64,000 bases of DNA from Mitsuokella sp047974105 (GTDB lineage Bacteria; Bacillota; Negativicutes; Selenomonadales; Selenomonadaceae): contig NZ_JBHYRS010000010.1 of assembly GCF_047974105.1 (NCBI RefSeq), positions 8,176 through 72,175 of the forward strand, given 5' to 3'. A program made the position numbers and the translations under genes. Shown in pieces: positions 19,044 through 26,899 of this stretch (within the stretch, counting starts at the first letter, position 1; each line of letters begins with the position of its first letter). Under the pieces are notes generated by a model, which saw only the letters and a list, made by a program, of their open reading frames with translations, had not been told where the DNA came from and did not search any database.

Positions 19044-20291
19044 ATGAGCCTGATGGATACCCTGAAACAGTCCGATCCGGAAATCGCCAAAGAGATTGAC
19101 CTGGAGCTCAACCGCCAGCGCACGAAGCTGGAACTCATCGCTTCGGAGAATATCGTCTCCAAGGCCGTGATGGAAGCACAGGGCAGCGTGCTGACGAATA
19201 AATATGCCGAGGGCTATCCTGGCAAACGCTACTACGGCGGCTGCGAGTACGTCGATGTCGTCGAGCAGGTGGCTATCGACCGCGCGAAAAAGCTTTTTGG
19301 TGCGGAATATGCCAATGTGCAGCCGCATTCCGGCGCACAGGCCAATATGGCCGTATTCTTTGCGCTTCTGACGCCAGGTGACACGGTCATGGGCATGAAC
19401 CTCACGGATGGCGGCCATCTGACGCACGGCAGCCCGGTCAATATGAGCGGCAAATACTTCAACATTGTACCGTACGGCGTCGACAAAGAGACGGAACGCA
19501 TCGATTACGACGCGCTCGAGAAAAAAGCCGAGGAATGCAAGCCGAAACTGATTGTCGCCGGTGCATCTGCCTATGCGCGCATCATCGACTTCCCGCGCCT
19601 CGCGGAAATCGCGCATAAAGTCGGGGCCTATCTCATGGTCGATATCGCCCATATCGCGGGCCTCGTCGCAGCCGGCCTGCATCCGAGCCCTGTGCCGTAT
19701 GCCGATGTCGTGACGACGACGACGCACAAGACGCTGCGCGGCCCGCGCGGCGGCATGATCCTCTGCAGGGACGCAGAATTCGGCAAACAGTTCAATAAGG
19801 CCGTCTTCCCTGGCATTCAGGGCGGTCCTCTGATGCATGTCATCGCCGCGAAGGCCGTGGCTCTCGGCGAAGCTCTGCGTCCGGAGTTCAAGGAATACGC
19901 CAAGCAGATCATCAAAAATGCACAGGCTCTTGCCGAAACGCTGCAGGCTGACGGCTTCCGCATCGTCTCGGGCGGCACGGACACGCATTTGATGCTCGTC
20001 GACCTCACAAGCAAGGGCATCACGGGCAAAGAGGCCCAGACGGTCCTCGATGAAGTCAACATCACGTCGAACCGCAATACGATTCCGTTTGAGCCGCGTT
20101 CCCCGTTCGTCACGAGCGGCATCCGTCTCGGCAGCCCCGCACTCACGACGCGCGGCTTCAAGGAAGATGATATGCGCGAAGTCGGCAACATCATCGCACT
20201 CGTCCTCAATGACCCGACGAACGAGGAGAAAAAAGAGGAAGCACGCCGCCGCGTTGCAGCGCTCTGCGAGAAATATCCTCTCTATGAATAA
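19044..20291 (+). CDS. glyA: Serine hydroxymethyltransferase
   Basis: A 415-residue PLP enzyme converting serine and tetrahydrofolate to glycine and 5,10-methylene-THF. Visible features: SENIVSKAV, YPGKRYYGGCEYVD, and the PLP lysine in TTTTHKTLRGPRGG. The ATG at 19044 is chosen because AGGAGG lies 7 nt upstream; an earlier in-frame start at 18969 lacks a ribosome site. Confidence 0.97.
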   Translation: MSLMDTLKQSDPEIAKEIDLELNRQRTKLELIASENIVSKAVMEAQGSVLTNKYAEGYPGKRYYGGCEYVDVVEQVAIDRAKKLFGAEYANVQPHSGAQANMAVFFALLTPGDTVMGMNLTDGGHLTHGSPVNMSGKYFNIVPYGVDKETERIDYDALEKKAEECKPKLIVAGASAYARIIDFPRLAEIAHKVGAYLMVDIAHIAGLVAAGLHPSPVPYADVVTTTTHKTLRGPRGGMILCRDAEFGKQFNKAVFPGIQGGPLMHVIAAKAVALGEALRPEFKEYAKQIIKNAQALAETLQADGFRIVSGGTDTHLMLVDLTSKGITGKEAQTVLDEVNITSNRNTIPFEPRSPFVTSGIRLGSPALTTRGFKEDDMREVGNIIALVLNDPTNEEKKEEARRRVAALCEKYPLYE

Positions 20292-20387
20292 TGAAATGAA
20301 ATAAAAATAAGCAAATTCATATGTATATGGCCCCGCTCGTGCGGGGCTGTATCATGTAGGCATTTATGTATCAGAAAGGAGTATCCC

Positions 20388-21026
20388 ATGTCTGAAGAAC
20401 TGAAGGTCCACGTCATTGATCATCCGCTGATTCAGCACAAGCTCACAATCATGCGCATGAAGGAGACGGGCACGAAGGATTTCCGCGAACTGCTCGAAGA
20501 AATTTCGATGCTCATGGCCTACGAAATCACGCGCGATTTCCCACTGCGGGAAGTCGAGATTGAGACGCCGATCTGCAAATGCAAGGAGAAGATGCTCGCC
20601 GGCAAGAAAGTCGGCGTCGTGCCGATTCTGCGCGCCGGACTCGGCATGCTCAACGGCGTCGTCAACATGATTCCGGCAGCCCGTGTCGGCCATGTCGGCA
20701 TGTACCGCGATCCGAAGACCCTGAAGCCGGTTGAATATTACTGTAAGCTGCCGGGCGATGTCTCGGAGCGCACGCTGATTGTCGTCGACCCGATGCTCGC
20801 CACGGGCGGCAGCTCGTCGGCAGCCCTTTCCCTGCTCAAGGAAAAAGGCGCGAAACACATCATCCTCATGTGCCTTGTCGCAGCCCCAGAGGGCGTCCGC
20901 CTCATCAACAAAGAACATCCGGATGTACCGCTCTACGTCGCCGCCATCGATGAAAAGCTCAACGATAAGGGCTACATCGTACCGGGCCTTGGCGACGCAG
21001 GCGATAGAATCTTTGGTACCCTGTAA
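20388..21026 (+). CDS. upp: Uracil phosphoribosyltransferase
   Basis: A 212-residue salvage enzyme forming UMP from uracil and PRPP. The PRPP loop DPMLATGGSSSAALSLLK and the uracil-binding C-terminus YIVPGLGDAGDRIFGT are intact. AAAGGAG precedes the ATG. The 96-bp gap after glyA holds a GC hairpin (20330-20347) without a T-run. Confidence 0.97.
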   Translation: MSEELKVHVIDHPLIQHKLTIMRMKETGTKDFRELLEEISMLMAYEITRDFPLREVEIETPICKCKEKMLAGKKVGVVPILRAGLGMLNGVVNMIPAARVGHVGMYRDPKTLKPVEYYCKLPGDVSERTLIVVDPMLATGGSSSAALSLLKEKGAKHIILMCLVAAPEGVRLINKEHPDVPLYVAAIDEKLNDKGYIVPGLGDAGDRIFGTL

Positions 21027-21034
21027 TAAATTTT

Positions 21035-21064
21035 CTCCTTTTGGCTATGCCAAAAGGAGTTTAG
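21035..21064 (+). terminator. Hairpin after upp
   Basis: CTCCTTTTGGC (21035-21045) / GCCAAAAGGAG (21049-21059), loop TAT, followed by only a short T stretch. Its 3' arm resembles a ribosome site, so read-through into ychF is possible. Confidence 0.55.
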
Positions 21065-21088
21065 TCCCAGTAGAAGGAGTAGTTTAAT

Positions 21089-22195
21089 TTGAGTAACTTA
21101 GAAGTTGGTATTGTCGGTCTGCCGAATGTCGGCAAGAGCACGCTTTTCAATGCCATCACGAAGGCCGGCGCTGAAGCCGCCAATTTCCCGTTCTGCACGA
21201 TTGAGCCGAATGTCGGCGTGGTCGCGGTGCCAGACCCGCGCCTCAAGGTCCTGCACGAACTCTACAATTCCAAGAAGACGACGCCGGCTTCCGTGCGTTT
21301 TGTCGATATTGCCGGTCTTGTCAAGGGCGCGTCGAAGGGCGAGGGCCTTGGCAATAAATTCCTCGAGCACATCCGCCAGGTCGATGCTGTCGCCCATGTC
21401 GTACGCTGCTTTGTCGACCCGAACATCACGCATGTCGAGGGCAGCATCGACCCGCTGCGCGACATCGACATCATTCAGACGGAGCTCTGCCTTGCCGACC
21501 TCGAGATTGTCGAGAAACGCATTATGAAGCTCGCGAAAATCGCGAAATCCGGCAACAAAGAGGCCAAAGTCGAGGATGAAGTCCTGCGCCGCATCAAGGC
21601 CGCTCTCGACGAGGGCAAGCCGGCCCGTCAGGTCGACCTCTCCGAAGATGACCTTGAGCTCATCAAGGAAATGAACCTTCTGACGCTGAAGCCGACCCTT
21701 TACGTCACGAACGTCGCCGAGGACGAAGTGGCCACGGCCTATGACGAAAATCCGTACGTGCAGCAGGTCAAGGAATACGCCGCCAAAGAGGGCGCCGAAG
21801 TCGTCGCCATCTCGGCCAAAGTCGAGTCGGAAATCGCCGAACTCGATGAGGAAGAGGCCAAGGCCTTCCTCGAAGACCTCGGTGAGACGGAAAGCGGCCT
21901 CGACCGTCTGATTAAGGCAGCGTTTGACCTGCTCGGCCTGCAGACGTTCCTGACGGCAGGTCCGGACGAATGCCGCGCCTGGACGATCGTCAAGGGCACG
22001 ACGGCACCGAAGGCAGCCGGCAAAATCCATACGGACTTTGAACGCGGCTTCATTCGTGCCGAAATCGTCAACTACAACGACCTCATCGCGGCCGGCAGCG
22101 TCGCCGCCGCGCGTGAAAAAGGTCAGGTACGTGTCGAAGGCAAAGATTACGTCATGCAGGATGGGGATGTCGTCAACTTCCGCTTCAATGTTTGA
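21089..22195 (+). CDS. ychF: YchF/OLA1-type P-loop ATPase
   Basis: A 368-residue member of the Obg-related YchF family: G1 GLPNVGKSTLFN, G3 DIAGLVKGASKGEGLGNKFL, the NVAE motif that favours ATP, and a C-terminal TGS-like domain (AWTIVKGTTAPKAAGKIHTDFERGFIRAEIV). It binds ribosomes and is linked to translation fidelity and redox stress. Start codon is TTG at 21089, with AGAAGGAG 9 nt upstream. A DUF951 gene close by is a frequent neighbour of ychF. Confidence 0.96.
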   Translation: MSNLEVGIVGLPNVGKSTLFNAITKAGAEAANFPFCTIEPNVGVVAVPDPRLKVLHELYNSKKTTPASVRFVDIAGLVKGASKGEGLGNKFLEHIRQVDAVAHVVRCFVDPNITHVEGSIDPLRDIDIIQTELCLADLEIVEKRIMKLAKIAKSGNKEAKVEDEVLRRIKAALDEGKPARQVDLSEDDLELIKEMNLLTLKPTLYVTNVAEDEVATAYDENPYVQQVKEYAAKEGAEVVAISAKVESEIAELDEEEAKAFLEDLGETESGLDRLIKAAFDLLGLQTFLTAGPDECRAWTIVKGTTAPKAAGKIHTDFERGFIRAEIVNYNDLIAAGSVAAAREKGQVRVEGKDYVMQDGDVVNFRFNV

Positions 22196-22197
22196 TG

Positions 22198-22225
22198 TTG
22201 ATTTTCCGCTCTGCTGTGATATAAT
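22198..22225 (+). promoter_or_regulatory. Promoter of the antisense RNA
   Basis: TTGATT (22198-22203), 16-bp spacer, TATAAT (22220-22225) with TG one base before it (extended -10). It starts 3 bp after the ychF stop and points into a non-coding stretch, so it serves a short RNA rather than an mRNA. Confidence 0.7.
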
Positions 22226-22229
22226 GAAA

Positions 22230-22263
22230 TAAAAGAAAGGCTGTGCCGTAAACGGTCACAGCC
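22230..22263 (-). terminator. Terminator of the small-peptide mRNA
   Basis: Hairpin GGCTGTG (22239-22245) / CACAGCC (22257-22263) with inner CCGT/ACGG. On the minus strand it is followed by TTTCTTTTATTTC; on the plus strand no T-run follows, so it acts for the minus-strand transcript. Confidence 0.75.
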
Positions 22264-22326
22264 CCAATACTAAGAAACTAATGAGATTAGCCGCCTAAGA
22301 CTGGAAACCTGTGGGCGGCTTTTCTC
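22231..22326 (+). ncRNA. Putative antisense (antitoxin) RNA
   Basis: A roughly 95-nt RNA is inferred from the promoter at 22198-22225 and a terminator with arms AGCCGCC (22289-22295) and GGCGGCT (22314-22320) followed by TTTCTC. It carries two hairpins, has no convincing reading frame, and is complementary to the 3' untranslated part of the mRNA encoding the 22-residue peptide on the other strand, touching its stop codon. This 3'-overlap layout is that of txpA/RatA and bsrG/SR4 of Bacillus. Exact ends are inferred. Confidence 0.6.
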
Positions 22327-22393
22327 ATGCCTTTATTGCAACGATAATCGCCAATAACAAAACAAGAAACGTTAAGAAATCGTATCTGTTCAT
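22325..22393 (-). CDS. 22-residue hydrophobic peptide, putative type I toxin
   Basis: A tiny open frame on the minus strand: N-terminus MNRYDF, a single membrane-spanning stretch LTFLVLLLAIIVAI, and a short C-terminus KA. AAAGGGGTG precedes the ATG at 22393 by about 6 nt but is locked in a CCCC-GAAA-GGGG hairpin (22402-22413), as expected for a translation-restrained toxin mRNA. The 5' leader also has AGGCGG, which can pair with CCGCC in the 3' region. Own extended -10 promoter and terminator flank it. Similar in style to Fst/Ibs/TxpA-class peptides, but I recognise no specific family; toxicity is inference. Confidence 0.6.
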   Translation of the reverse strand: MNRYDFLTFLVLLLAIIVAIKA

Positions 22394-22456
22394 GGGCAAC
22401 ACCCCTTTCGGGGCTTATGAGTTGACCGCCTACGTTTATGCACAACCTACTGTTGC

Positions 22457-22486
22457 ATTATATCATAGGATATGCCATCATGTATA
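22457..22486 (-). promoter_or_regulatory. Promoter of the small-peptide mRNA
   Basis: On the minus strand TGATATAAT (extended -10; TATAAT at 22462-22457) with a TATACA -35-like hexamer 18 bp upstream, overlapping the end of the nitrilase gene. Predicted start near 22450 gives a ~57-nt leader. Confidence 0.55.
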
Positions 22487-23260
22487 TAGTTCAGGCCGGC
22501 GGTCGTTGAAGACGTCGATGGTCTCGTGGATGTGCTGGCGAAGGCCGGGGCGCAGGCGGGCCGTGAGGATGGCCTCGCTTTCACCGGCTTCGGCGATGGC
22601 TTCGCCCCAGGGGTCGATGATGGCGGAATGTCCGGCGAGGTGGTTGCCCTTTTCGTCGGTGCCGGCCTCGTTGGCCGCGATGACGTAAAATTCATTCTCG
22701 ATGGCGCGCGTGCGCGTGAGCAGCTGCCAGTGGTTCAGGCGGCTTGCGGGCCAGGCCGCGGGCAGGAAGAGCACGGAGATATCTTCAAGCGCGAGTTTGC
22801 GGCTGAGTTCGGGGAAACGGACGTCGTAGCAGACGGCAATACCGCAGAGAATGCCGTCAAGCCGGAACACCGCTGTGTGGTTGCCCGCGGCAAAATCCTT
22901 TTTCTCGCCGCTCGGGGAGAAAAGATGCGTCTTGTCGTAAGAGGCGATTTCACGGCCTGTGCGGTCAAAGACGTAGCAGGTGTTGTAGACCTTACTGCCG
23001 CGTTTATTGGCAACGGTGCCGCCGACGATGTTGACGTGATTTTTGCGGGCAAGCTCCGCGAGTACGCCGCGCGATTCGGCGCCGTCCTCATCGGCATAAA
23101 GCGCAATCGGGCGCGGATAGAAGCCGAGCCGCCAGAGCTCCGGCAGTACGAGCACATCGGGATCTTCGCGCATGGCCGTACTTACCATGCGGCGCAGCGT
23201 CTCAATATTGACATCAGGCCGGGCAAAAGCCACCGGCATCTGCAGAATTGAAATTTTCAT
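22478..23260 (-). CDS. Nitrilase-superfamily carbon-nitrogen hydrolase
   Basis: A 260-residue amidohydrolase. The Glu-Lys-Cys triad is visible in VLPELWRLGFYP, YDKTHLFSPSGE and CGIAVCYDVRFPEL. The closest recognisable group is the omega-amidase/YafV-Nit2 type, which hydrolyses 2-oxoacid amides or damaged metabolites; the exact substrate is uncertain. Start at 23260 (MKISILQ) is supported by GGAGG 8 nt upstream; a longer frame to 23341 would run through the divergent DUF951 gene. Confidence 0.9.
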   Translation of the reverse strand: MKISILQMPVAFARPDVNIETLRRMVSTAMREDPDVLVLPELWRLGFYPRPIALYADEDGAESRGVLAELARKNHVNIVGGTVANKRGSKVYNTCYVFDRTGREIASYDKTHLFSPSGEKKDFAAGNHTAVFRLDGILCGIAVCYDVRFPELSRKLALEDISVLFLPAAWPASRLNHWQLLTRTRAIENEFYVIAANEAGTDEKGNHLAGHSAIIDPWGEAIAEAGESEAILTARLRPGLRQHIHETIDVFNDRRPELYT

Positions 23261-23274
23261 GGGAGGGCCTCCAG

Positions 23275-23484
23275 ATGGAAAAAAAGCATTACGAAGTCGG
23301 CGATATCGTGCGCATGAAAAAAGCGCATCCGTGTGGTTCAAGTGAATGGGAAATCCTGCGCACGGGCATGGATTTCCGCCTCAAATGCCTCGGTTGCGGC
23401 CATCTCGTCATGATGCCGCGCACGAAATTCGAAAAAATGGTGCGTGCCGTCACGCATAAGGGAGAACCTGAAAAACAGGCGTAA
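23275..23484 (+). CDS. DUF951-family small protein
   Basis: A 69-residue protein: YEVGDIVRMKKAHPCGSSEWEILRTGMDFRLKCLGCGHLVMMPRTKFEK. The paired Cys (CLGC) plus the upstream PCG suggest a small zinc-ribbon-like or nucleic-acid-binding fold. The family is commonly next to ychF and has no known function. Its ATG is 14 bp from the divergent nitrilase start; the ribosome sites of both genes lie in GGGAGGGCCTCC. Confidence 0.9.
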   Translation: MEKKHYEVGDIVRMKKAHPCGSSEWEILRTGMDFRLKCLGCGHLVMMPRTKFEKMVRAVTHKGEPEKQA

Positions 23485-23575
23485 TCCTATCGTATCCATT
23501 ATAACATGGTGCTTGTCAGACTGCATAAAACATATTCTGTAAGATTGGCGTTCCATTAAAAATAGCAGACAGTGG

Positions 23576-23605
23576 TTTACAAATAGCAAAAGCCTGTGTT
23601 ACAAT
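23576..23605 (+). promoter_or_regulatory. Promoter of SLH porin 1
   Basis: TTTACA (23576-23581), 18-bp spacer, TACAAT (23600-23605). Predicted start about 23612, just before the first helix of the leader. Confidence 0.65.
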
Positions 23606-23613
23606 CATTACTG

Positions 23614-23695
23614 TTCGATGGAGAACCAAAGGGAGTCAAGGATTCTGAGGAAACTTGGACACTCATGAGGTTCTTTTTTCTTTGGCTTCATCGAA
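23614..23695 (+). promoter_or_regulatory. Conserved structured leader, SLH porin 1
   Basis: Outer helix TTCGATG (23614-23620) / CATCGAA (23689-23695), second helix CCAAAG (23626-23631) / CTTTGG (23680-23685), and the 18-nt core GAGGAAACTTGGACACTC at 23647-23664 whose ends GAG/CTC can pair. The same core precedes all six porins. Confidence 0.7.
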
Positions 23696-23732
23696 AAGGA
23701 TAATTTTTATTTTTTCGAAGGAGGAGTTTCTT

Positions 23733-25019
23733 ATGAAAAAGACTCTCGTATCCGCACTGACGACGGCCCTCGTTGTCGGCGCTGCTTCCACGACGTTTGC
23801 TGCTGCAAACCCGTTCTCCGATGTACCGGCTGACCATTGGGCTTACGACGCTGTATCCCAGCTCGCAGCTGATGGCGTAATCGAAGGCTACGGCGACACG
23901 ACGTTCCGCGGCAACCAGAACATCACGCGTTATGAGATGGCTCAGATGATCGCCAAGGCTATGGCTAAGAGCGATGTCTCCGCTGCTGATAAGGCCCTCA
24001 TCGACAAACTCGCTGCTGAGTTCTCCGATGAACTGAACAATCTCGGTGTTCGCGTCAGCAACCTCGAGCGCAATGCTGACAAAGTAAAATGGACGGGCGA
24101 GGCTCGTTACACGTACACGAGCACGCGTGATGAAAAAGCTGATGGTTCGCAGGATAAAGACAATGCGGACAAGCTCCAGCTCCGTCTCTTCCCGACGGCT
24201 GAAATCAACAACAATTGGCATGTCAAGGCTCGTCTGACGGCTAAGACGGATCTTGCCAGCGACAAGGGTGACGATGGCAACGTCAAACTGACGTATGTCT
24301 ATGCAGATGGCCAGTACAAGAACTTTGATGTTAAACTCGGTAAGATGCCGCTGTACTCCGTTGCCGATGATGGTCTCATTCTTGATGACTTCTTCTCCGG
24401 TGCTCAGGTCAACTTCGGTAAAGACCTCAAGACTACGCTCGAGGCAGGCCGCTGGGACCTCGCAGATGAGGCGAATAAACATATTGCCGATGCGGCTGCT
24501 ACGGATAGCGCTGCAAATTATCAGGGCATCGAGCTCAACTATGCTCCGAGCAAGCTCCGTCTCGGTGCTGCTTATCGTCACTTCAATAGCGACGCTTTCA
24601 CGCACGTTACGAACTACCGCAATGGCTCCACGTCCGATGATGCCAATATCTGGTCCGTCGGTGCTGGCTACAAGTTCGACCACAACTGGAACCTCTTCGG
24701 CGCTTTTGCCAAGAACGACGAAGCTGACAACTATGAGACGGCTCACAACATCCAGCTGTCCTACAAGGGCTCTGACATTGCTAACAAGGGCACTTGGGGC
24801 GCTTATGCTGCTTACCGTTACCTCGGCCAGAACGTTTCGCTCATGCCGACGTACGATACGGCTCATACGTCTCACCTCAACGAGAAGGGCTGGGAAGTCG
24901 GTGCTGACTACGTTCCGTTCCAGAACGTCTACACGGCTGTTGAGTACTTCGATGGCAAAGACCTCGCTACGGACCGCGATGCCAAGACTCTCTTTGGCCG
25001 CGTAAGCTTCTTCTTCTGA
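23733..25019 (+). CDS. SLH-domain outer-membrane porin 1 (OmpM/Mep45 type)
   Basis: A 428-residue outer-membrane protein. Residues 1-24 are a signal peptide (KKTLVSALTTALVVGAASTTFA); ~26-80 form one SLH domain (NPFSDVPADHWAYDAVSQLA...ITRYEMAQMIAKAMAK); ~85-120 are a coiled-coil segment; the rest is an Asp/Asn/Tyr-rich beta barrel ending FGRVSFFF with a C-terminal Phe. In Selenomonas and Veillonella such SLH domains bind polyamine-modified peptidoglycan and tether the outer membrane while the barrel forms a pore. GAAGGAGG precedes the ATG. First of six paralogues. Confidence 0.93.
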   Translation: MKKTLVSALTTALVVGAASTTFAAANPFSDVPADHWAYDAVSQLAADGVIEGYGDTTFRGNQNITRYEMAQMIAKAMAKSDVSAADKALIDKLAAEFSDELNNLGVRVSNLERNADKVKWTGEARYTYTSTRDEKADGSQDKDNADKLQLRLFPTAEINNNWHVKARLTAKTDLASDKGDDGNVKLTYVYADGQYKNFDVKLGKMPLYSVADDGLILDDFFSGAQVNFGKDLKTTLEAGRWDLADEANKHIADAAATDSAANYQGIELNYAPSKLRLGAAYRHFNSDAFTHVTNYRNGSTSDDANIWSVGAGYKFDHNWNLFGAFAKNDEADNYETAHNIQLSYKGSDIANKGTWGAYAAYRYLGQNVSLMPTYDTAHTSHLNEKGWEVGADYVPFQNVYTAVEYFDGKDLATDRDAKTLFGRVSFFF

Positions 25020-25053
25020 TTCTATCAGCGGAAAACTGCAAAGCAAAATCAGG

Positions 25054-25086
25054 GAAACCGTTCCTTCGGGAACGGTTTCTTTTTTA
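25054..25086 (+). terminator. Terminator of SLH porin 1
   Basis: AAACCGTTCC (25055-25064) / GGAACGGTTT (25069-25078), TTCG tetraloop, long T-run. Confidence 0.9.
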
Positions 25087-25136
25087 TCCAAAACTAATAC
25101 AGAAAATTTACAACATAGAAACATATTAGCGTAAGT

Positions 25137-25165
25137 TTGTAAATTGACGAAATATGTGTTAAGAT
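25137..25165 (+). promoter_or_regulatory. Promoter of SLH porin 2
   Basis: TTGTAA (25137-25142), 17-bp spacer, TAAGAT (25160-25165); weaker match than porins 5 and 6. Confidence 0.5.
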
Positions 25166-25174
25166 GGAAACCAG

Positions 25175-25249
25175 TTTGAACCGTGTCTTGAAGGAAAGAA
25201 CTGAGGAAACATGGACACTCATGAACACCTTCTTCAGGACAGATTCAAA
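25175..25249 (+). promoter_or_regulatory. Conserved structured leader, SLH porin 2
   Basis: Outer helix TTTGAA (25175-25180) / TTCAAA (25244-25249); second helix TGTCTTGAAG (25184-25193) / CTTCAGGACA (25232-25241), ten pairs with one T-G wobble; core GAGGAAACATGGACACTC at 25203-25220. Confidence 0.72.
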
Positions 25250-25284
25250 GAAATCATTTCTATTTATTGAAGGAGGAGTTCTTT

Positions 25285-26571
25285 ATGAAAAAGACTCTTG
25301 TATCCGCACTGACGACGGCTCTTGTTGTTGGCGCTGCTTCCACGACGTTTGCTGCTGCAAATCCGTTCTCCGATGTACCGGCTGACCATTGGGCTTACGA
25401 CGCTGTATCCCAGCTCGCAGCTGATGGCGTAATCGAAGGCTACGGCGACACGACGTTCCGCGGCAACCAGAACATCACGCGTTATGAGATGGCTCAGATG
25501 ATCGCAAAGGCTATGGCTAAGAGCGATGTCTCCGCTGCTGATAAGGCTCTCATCGACAAACTCGCTGCTGAGTTCTCCGACGAACTGAACAACCTCGGTG
25601 TCCGCGTCAGCAATCTCGAGCGCAATGCCGACAACGTAAAATGGAACGGCCAGGCTCGTTACCGTTACTGGAGCCAGCGTTATGAGAACGAAAAGGGTTC
25701 CAAGGATAAGAAGAACACGGATCAGATGAATTTCCGTCTCGAGCCGTCCGCTCAGGTCAACGACAATTGGCACGTAAAAGCTCGTATCGATGCTTTCACG
25801 AATCCGAGCAAGGATGAGTCTGCCAATGTTGTCATGAAGCGTGTATGGGCACAGGGTGATTATAAGAATTTCCAGGTTAAACTCGGTAAGATGCCGTTCT
25901 TCTCTACTGAAACGGCTGGCATGCTTCTCGATGACCAGTTCTCCGGTGCACAGGTAACGTTTGGCAATCAGCTCAAAGCTACGCTTGAAGCTGGCCGTTG
26001 GAATCTTGACAGCGCTAACAAACAGTCTGCACTGCACACGGCTGTTGCTGATTATGACGACGATGCTGCCAACTATCAGGGCATCATGCTGAATGGCACG
26101 GCTGGCAAGCTTTATGGCGGTGCTGCTTACCGTCATTTCAACAGCAATGTTTTCACGCATGTTGATGGCTTTAAGAAAGATGCTGATGATGCAAATATCT
26201 GGTCTCTTGGCGCTGGCTATAAGTTCGATAAGAACTGGAATCTCTTTGGTGCTTATGCTAAGAACGAAAAAGCAGATAACGATGCTACGGCTCATAACAT
26301 CCAGCTCAACTATAAGGGTGCACAGAAAGTCAACAAGGGCACTTGGGGTGCTTATGCTGCTTATCGTTACATGGGACAGAATGTTGCCTTTGCCCCGACG
26401 TATGAGACCTTCCTCAATGCTGGTGTCAACAACGTCAAAGGCTGGGAGATTGGTACGGAATACGTTCCGTTTGCAAATGTCACGGCAGCAGCTTCCTACT
26501 TTAACGGCAAGAAGCTTGACACGGACCGCGATGCAGAGCTCCTCTTTGGCCGCGTAAACTTCTGGTTCTGA
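25285..26571 (+). CDS. SLH-domain outer-membrane porin 2
   Basis: A 428-residue paralogue of porin 1 with almost the same signal peptide, SLH domain and coiled coil, but a different barrel after about residue 120 (ARYRYWSQRYENEKGSKDKKN). It ends FGRVNFWF. The barrel is closest within this window to porin 4 (shared YQGIMLNGTAGKLYGGAAYR), suggesting a more recent duplication of that pair. Start ATG follows GAAGGAGGAG. Monocistronic. Confidence 0.93.
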   Translation: MKKTLVSALTTALVVGAASTTFAAANPFSDVPADHWAYDAVSQLAADGVIEGYGDTTFRGNQNITRYEMAQMIAKAMAKSDVSAADKALIDKLAAEFSDELNNLGVRVSNLERNADNVKWNGQARYRYWSQRYENEKGSKDKKNTDQMNFRLEPSAQVNDNWHVKARIDAFTNPSKDESANVVMKRVWAQGDYKNFQVKLGKMPFFSTETAGMLLDDQFSGAQVTFGNQLKATLEAGRWNLDSANKQSALHTAVADYDDDAANYQGIMLNGTAGKLYGGAAYRHFNSNVFTHVDGFKKDADDANIWSLGAGYKFDKNWNLFGAYAKNEKADNDATAHNIQLNYKGAQKVNKGTWGAYAAYRYMGQNVAFAPTYETFLNAGVNNVKGWEIGTEYVPFANVTAAASYFNGKKLDTDRDAELLFGRVNFWF

Positions 26572-26604
26572 TCAGAAGCCTACAATATAATAGGACGTTA
26601 GAAC

Positions 26605-26642
26605 AAAAATCCCGCTTCTCTTTAGAGAGGCGGGATTTTTTA
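26605..26642 (+). terminator. Terminator of SLH porin 2
   Basis: AAATCCCGC... / GCGGGATTT hairpin with an inner CTCT/AGAG pair and T-run. The remaining gap to porin 3 is AT-rich and holds that gene's promoter and leader. Confidence 0.9.
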
Positions 26643-26735
26643 TGTCTGCAAACACCATTTTCAGTGATATTCTCATTTAGTTGAGCGAGTAAACTATTTT
26701 AAGCAAAACATAATAGACTTCTAACAGTTATATAA

Positions 26736-26764
26736 TTGCAATTGACTGAGTCAAGTAATATAAT
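26736..26764 (+). promoter_or_regulatory. Promoter of SLH porin 3
   Basis: TTGCAA (26736-26741), 17-bp spacer, TATAAT (26759-26764). Confidence 0.7.
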
Positions 26765-26768
26765 GAAC

Positions 26769-26843
26769 TTGTTCAAAGGAACAGAGGAAGAGACAGAGGC
26801 AACACGGAAACTCGACATCCTCCCAAGGTTCCGCCGAGAACAA
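26769..26843 (+). promoter_or_regulatory. Conserved structured leader, SLH porin 3
   Basis: Outer helix TTGTTC (26769-26774) / GAACAA (26838-26843); second helix GGAAC (26778-26782) / GTTCC (26828-26832); core GAGGCAACACGGAAACTC at 26796-26813, differing from porin 1 only at the variable positions. An extra perfect hairpin CCTTCTATA/TATAGAAGG (26859-26879) lies just before the ribosome site. Confidence 0.72.
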
Positions 26844-26899
26844 ATACTTTACTTGCAGCCTTCTATATTATATAGAAGGAAAGAATGGAGGAGTTTATC

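Noticed and set aside
20330..20347. GCCCCGC/GCGGGGC stem as a terminator between glyA and upp
   Set aside because: No T-run follows the stem; it may be an mRNA structure but cannot be called a terminator.
22311..22688. Plus-strand frame containing AFIATIIANNKTR, similar in flavour to holin-like toxins
   Set aside because: It has no ribosome site, runs into the antisense of the nitrilase gene, and the hydrophobic stretch is better explained by the minus-strand 22-residue frame with full expression signals.
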